DNA of 40,374 bases from DATGQT01 sp033720695 (GTDB lineage Bacteria; Bacteroidota; Rhodothermia; Rhodothermales; Rubricoccaceae). The notes below the pieces were generated by a model, which saw only the letters and a list, made by a program, of their open reading frames with translations, was not told the DNA's origin and did not search any database. Below, piece after piece: positions 38,594-40,374 of the stretch. The stretch lies in the NCBI GenBank assembly GCA_033720695.1, contig JAWWCA010000002.1, positions 1-40,374 on the forward strand, given 5' to 3'. The first letter of the stretch is position 1, and every line of letters begins with the position of its first letter. A program made the translations under genes and the position numbers.

Positions 38594-39711
38594 GCACGCC
38601 CCTCGCCACCGCCCTCCCCAACGCACGGGCCACGTTCCGCGACTGGCTCGCCGCGCGCGACCGCGCCGGGCGCCTCGTCGTCTTCTGCCACTTCGACGCC
38701 GACGGCCTCGCAGCGGGTGCCCTCTTCGGCCGGGGACTGCCGCGTCTCGGGTTCGAGAACGTGGAGGTCGTCCCCTCGGGGCGGAGCGAGAACGCGTTCT
38801 ACACCGAGAGCGCGAAGGAGCGGCTGCGGGCGCACGACCCCGGTGGCCTCCTCGTCACCGACCTCGGCGTGAACGAGGCCGGTGTGCTCGACGGCGTGCC
38901 GACGCTCTACGTGGACCATCACCGCCCCGAGGGCCTGCCCGAGGGCGCCGTCGTGAGCGGCTACGGCTGGGACCCGATCCCGTGCTCGGCCTGGCTCGCC
39001 TACGACCTCCTCGCCGCCGAGACCGACGTGGACGACCTTCTGTGGGTCGCCGCCGTCGGCGTCCTCTCCGACCTCGGCGACAAGGCCCCGTGGCCCCGGC
39101 TCGCCGACGCGAAAAAACGCTACACCGCGAAGTGGCTCAAAGAGGCCGTCGTCCTCACGAACGCCGCCCGCCGCGCCTCCGAGTTCGACCCCGAGACACC
39201 GCTCCGCCTCCTCCTGACCGGCGACGGCCCGAAGGCGCTCTCCGATGGCCCCGGCTCGGACAAGCTCGCTCGCTATCGCAAGGAGGTTGCCGCCGAGTTG
39301 GCCGAGGCCCGCAAGGCCGCGCCCGTCTTCTCCGAGCGCGACCCCGACGTACCCTCCGGCGTCGCCCCCGACAGACTCCGGTTCGCGCTCGTCCGCCTCG
39401 ACTCGCCCTGCCAGGTTCACCCGCTCATCGCGCAGCAGTGGCGAGGCCGGCTGCCGAAGTACCCCGTCATCGCGGCCAACACGGGGTACCGCCCGGGGCG
39501 CGTATCCTTCTCCACGCGCACGGCGCGCGACGAGGTCAAGCTGCCCGCCATCTACCAGGCGGTCGACCTCGGCCCCGAGCACGCCCAGCACGACGACGAC
39601 TACGGCCACGGCCACGACGCCGCGAGCGGCGGCAGCCTCCCCCCCGCCGCGTTCAACCGGCTCCTCGACCGCCTCGGCTTCTCCCCCGACGCCTACGTTC
39701 CCGACCCCTGA
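38590..39711 (+). CDS. DHH family phosphoesterase
   Basis: 373 residues. The DHH metal motifs are visible: HFDADGLAAG (34-43), the later acidic TDLGVNEAG and the signature VDHHRP, then an AAVGVLSDLGDK segment. The C-terminal third does not show the classical DHHA1 GGGH motif. DHH proteins cut phosphodiesters with manganese and include RecJ exonuclease, nanoRNases and cyclic-dinucleotide phosphodiesterases. Operon position with a glycosylase and a ligase favours a DNA-end or nuclease role, which is inference. The start ATG overlaps the ligase stop. Confidence 0.85.
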   Translation: MSTPLATALPNARATFRDWLAARDRAGRLVVFCHFDADGLAAGALFGRGLPRLGFENVEVVPSGRSENAFYTESAKERLRAHDPGGLLVTDLGVNEAGVLDGVPTLYVDHHRPEGLPEGAVVSGYGWDPIPCSAWLAYDLLAAETDVDDLLWVAAVGVLSDLGDKAPWPRLADAKKRYTAKWLKEAVVLTNAARRASEFDPETPLRLLLTGDGPKALSDGPGSDKLARYRKEVAAELAEARKAAPVFSERDPDVPSGVAPDRLRFALVRLDSPCQVHPLIAQQWRGRLPKYPVIAANTGYRPGRVSFSTRTARDEVKLPAIYQAVDLGPEHAQHDDDYGHGHDAASGGSLPPAAFNRLLDRLGFSPDAYVPDP

Positions 39712-39716
39712 CGCTC

Positions 39717-40322
39717 ATGGAAGGCTGGCTCAACGCGCCCACCGACACGCTCCTCGCAACGGTCTGGACCGCCGCGGGCGTCTACCTCGCCGTCCTCGTC
39801 TACACCCGCCTCGCCGGGCTCCGGAGCTTCGCCAAGATGTCGGGCTTCGACTTCGCGATGACGGTCGCGATCGGCTCGGTCGTGGCGTCGAGCATCCTGA
39901 CCGAGAAGCCGGCGCTCGTGCAGGCCGCCGTCGCCCTTGGCGCGATCTACGGCTTCCAGTACCTCGTCGGCAAGATGCGCATCACGTGGCGCTGGGCTGA
40001 GCGGCTCGTGGATAACCGACCGCTCCTGCTCATGGTCGACGGGGAGATGCTGGAGGCCAACATGCGCAAGGCCCGCGTCACGGCCGACGACCTCTGGGCC
40101 AAGCTCCGCGAGGCGAACGTGCTCGCCCTCGACGAGGTCCGCGCCGTCGTCCTCGAAACGACCGGCGACATCTCGGTGCTCCACGGCGAGGCCGGCGGCA
40201 AGGCGCTCGAGGGCCGCCTCCTCTCCGGCGTCCGCGATGCCGAGCGCTACGACGAGCGCGCTCAGCATCCGCTGGAGGGCGACGTCCGTGGCGAGCCCGG
40301 CGCCAGCCTCCGCGACGGCTGA
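39717..40322 (+). CDS. DUF421 (YetF-like) membrane protein
   Basis: 201 residues. Two to three N-terminal membrane helices (about 13-30, 43-62, 66-84) with the family segments TRLAGLRSFAKMSGFDFAMTVAIGSVVASSI, followed by a cytosolic domain (about 95-201) containing RPLLLMVDGEMLEANMRKARVTADDLWAKLRE, typical of DUF421. Function is not established; the Bacillus relatives are linked to spores and membranes. It starts 5 nt after the DHH gene, so it is probably the last gene of the repair operon. Confidence 0.9.
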   Translation: MEGWLNAPTDTLLATVWTAAGVYLAVLVYTRLAGLRSFAKMSGFDFAMTVAIGSVVASSILTEKPALVQAAVALGAIYGFQYLVGKMRITWRWAERLVDNRPLLLMVDGEMLEANMRKARVTADDLWAKLREANVLALDEVRAVVLETTGDISVLHGEAGGKALEGRLLSGVRDAERYDERAQHPLEGDVRGEPGASLRDG

Positions 40323-40374
40323 ACGCGCCGGCGCCCCCGCGGGGCGGGGGGCCCGGGGGGCGGGGGGGGGGGCG
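40323..40374. other. Low-complexity G/C end of the window
   Basis: The final 50 nt decay into G and C runs (for example a run of ten G with no A or T). A palindrome-like GCCGGCGCCCCCGCGGGG part could be a terminator of the preceding operon, but the rest looks like a contig edge or sequencing artefact. Confidence 0.45.

Overview
The window is very GC-rich (roughly 70%), gene-dense and reads like a chromosomal contig of an aerobic, heterotrophic member of the Rhodothermota/Bacteroidota side of the tree (Rubricoccus/Rubrivirga/Rhodothermales-like). This is inferred from the combination of a type IX secretion C-terminal sorting domain, an S46 dipeptidyl-peptidase, a TonB energy transducer, a carboxypeptidase-like regulatory domain of the TonB-receptor type, and heavy use of GC-ending codons. 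No rRNA, tRNA, CRISPR or prophage is visible. The left end cuts a gene; the right end runs into low-complexity G/C sequence that looks like a contig edge.

Region 1 (1-11500, all + strand): the end of a phospholipase/carboxylesterase, then a block that looks like one regulatory and ion-homeostasis system. It contains a response regulator fused to a thioredoxin-reductase-like flavoprotein without its CxxC, a Kef-type cation:proton antiporter carrying TrkA domains and a C-terminal UBP-type (ubiquitin-hydrolase) zinc finger, a DUF389 membrane protein, and a CRP-like-domain histidine kinase. A four-helix-bundle gene sits between 25-nt inverted arms inside this block. An MFS exporter and a cardiolipin synthase follow.

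Region 2 (11763-23752): a secreted SGNH-esterase-like/PKD/sorting-domain protein; a minus-strand operon mnmA - lipoprotein - zinc-ribbon membrane protein; an acyl-CoA oxidase-like enzyme; an M23 lipoprotein peptidase diverging from an outer-membrane barrel-like protein; an S46 peptidase with the arginine expected for acidic-residue (DPP11-type) specificity; an acyl-CoA hydrolase/CoA transferase; and a ParB-like small protein.

Region 3 (23760-32966, minus strand): an electron-transfer cluster etfB-etfA-fixC-fixX followed by a glutaryl-CoA-dehydrogenase-like enzyme. Between etfA and fixC sits a decayed GIY-YIG nuclease gene bracketed by inverted palindromic repeats, and a second paired repeat lies between fixX and the dehydrogenase. 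Upstream are a poorly coding 1.1-kb stretch and a copper-export pair (copZ-copA).

Region 4 (33189-40374): a TonB energy transducer, a small unknown protein, a stand-alone carboxypeptidase-regulatory-domain protein that stops where a TonB-receptor plug would begin, a DUF429 protein, and a tightly overlapping + strand DNA-repair operon (Nei-type glycosylase, ATP-dependent DNA ligase, DHH phosphoesterase, DUF421 membrane protein).

The two most promising signals are (a) the redox/ion signalling block with the antiporter-UBP fusion and (b) two small 'gene between inverted repeats' cassettes (four-helix bundle; GIY-YIG) inserted between functionally linked genes, which look like minimal non-autonomous mobile units.
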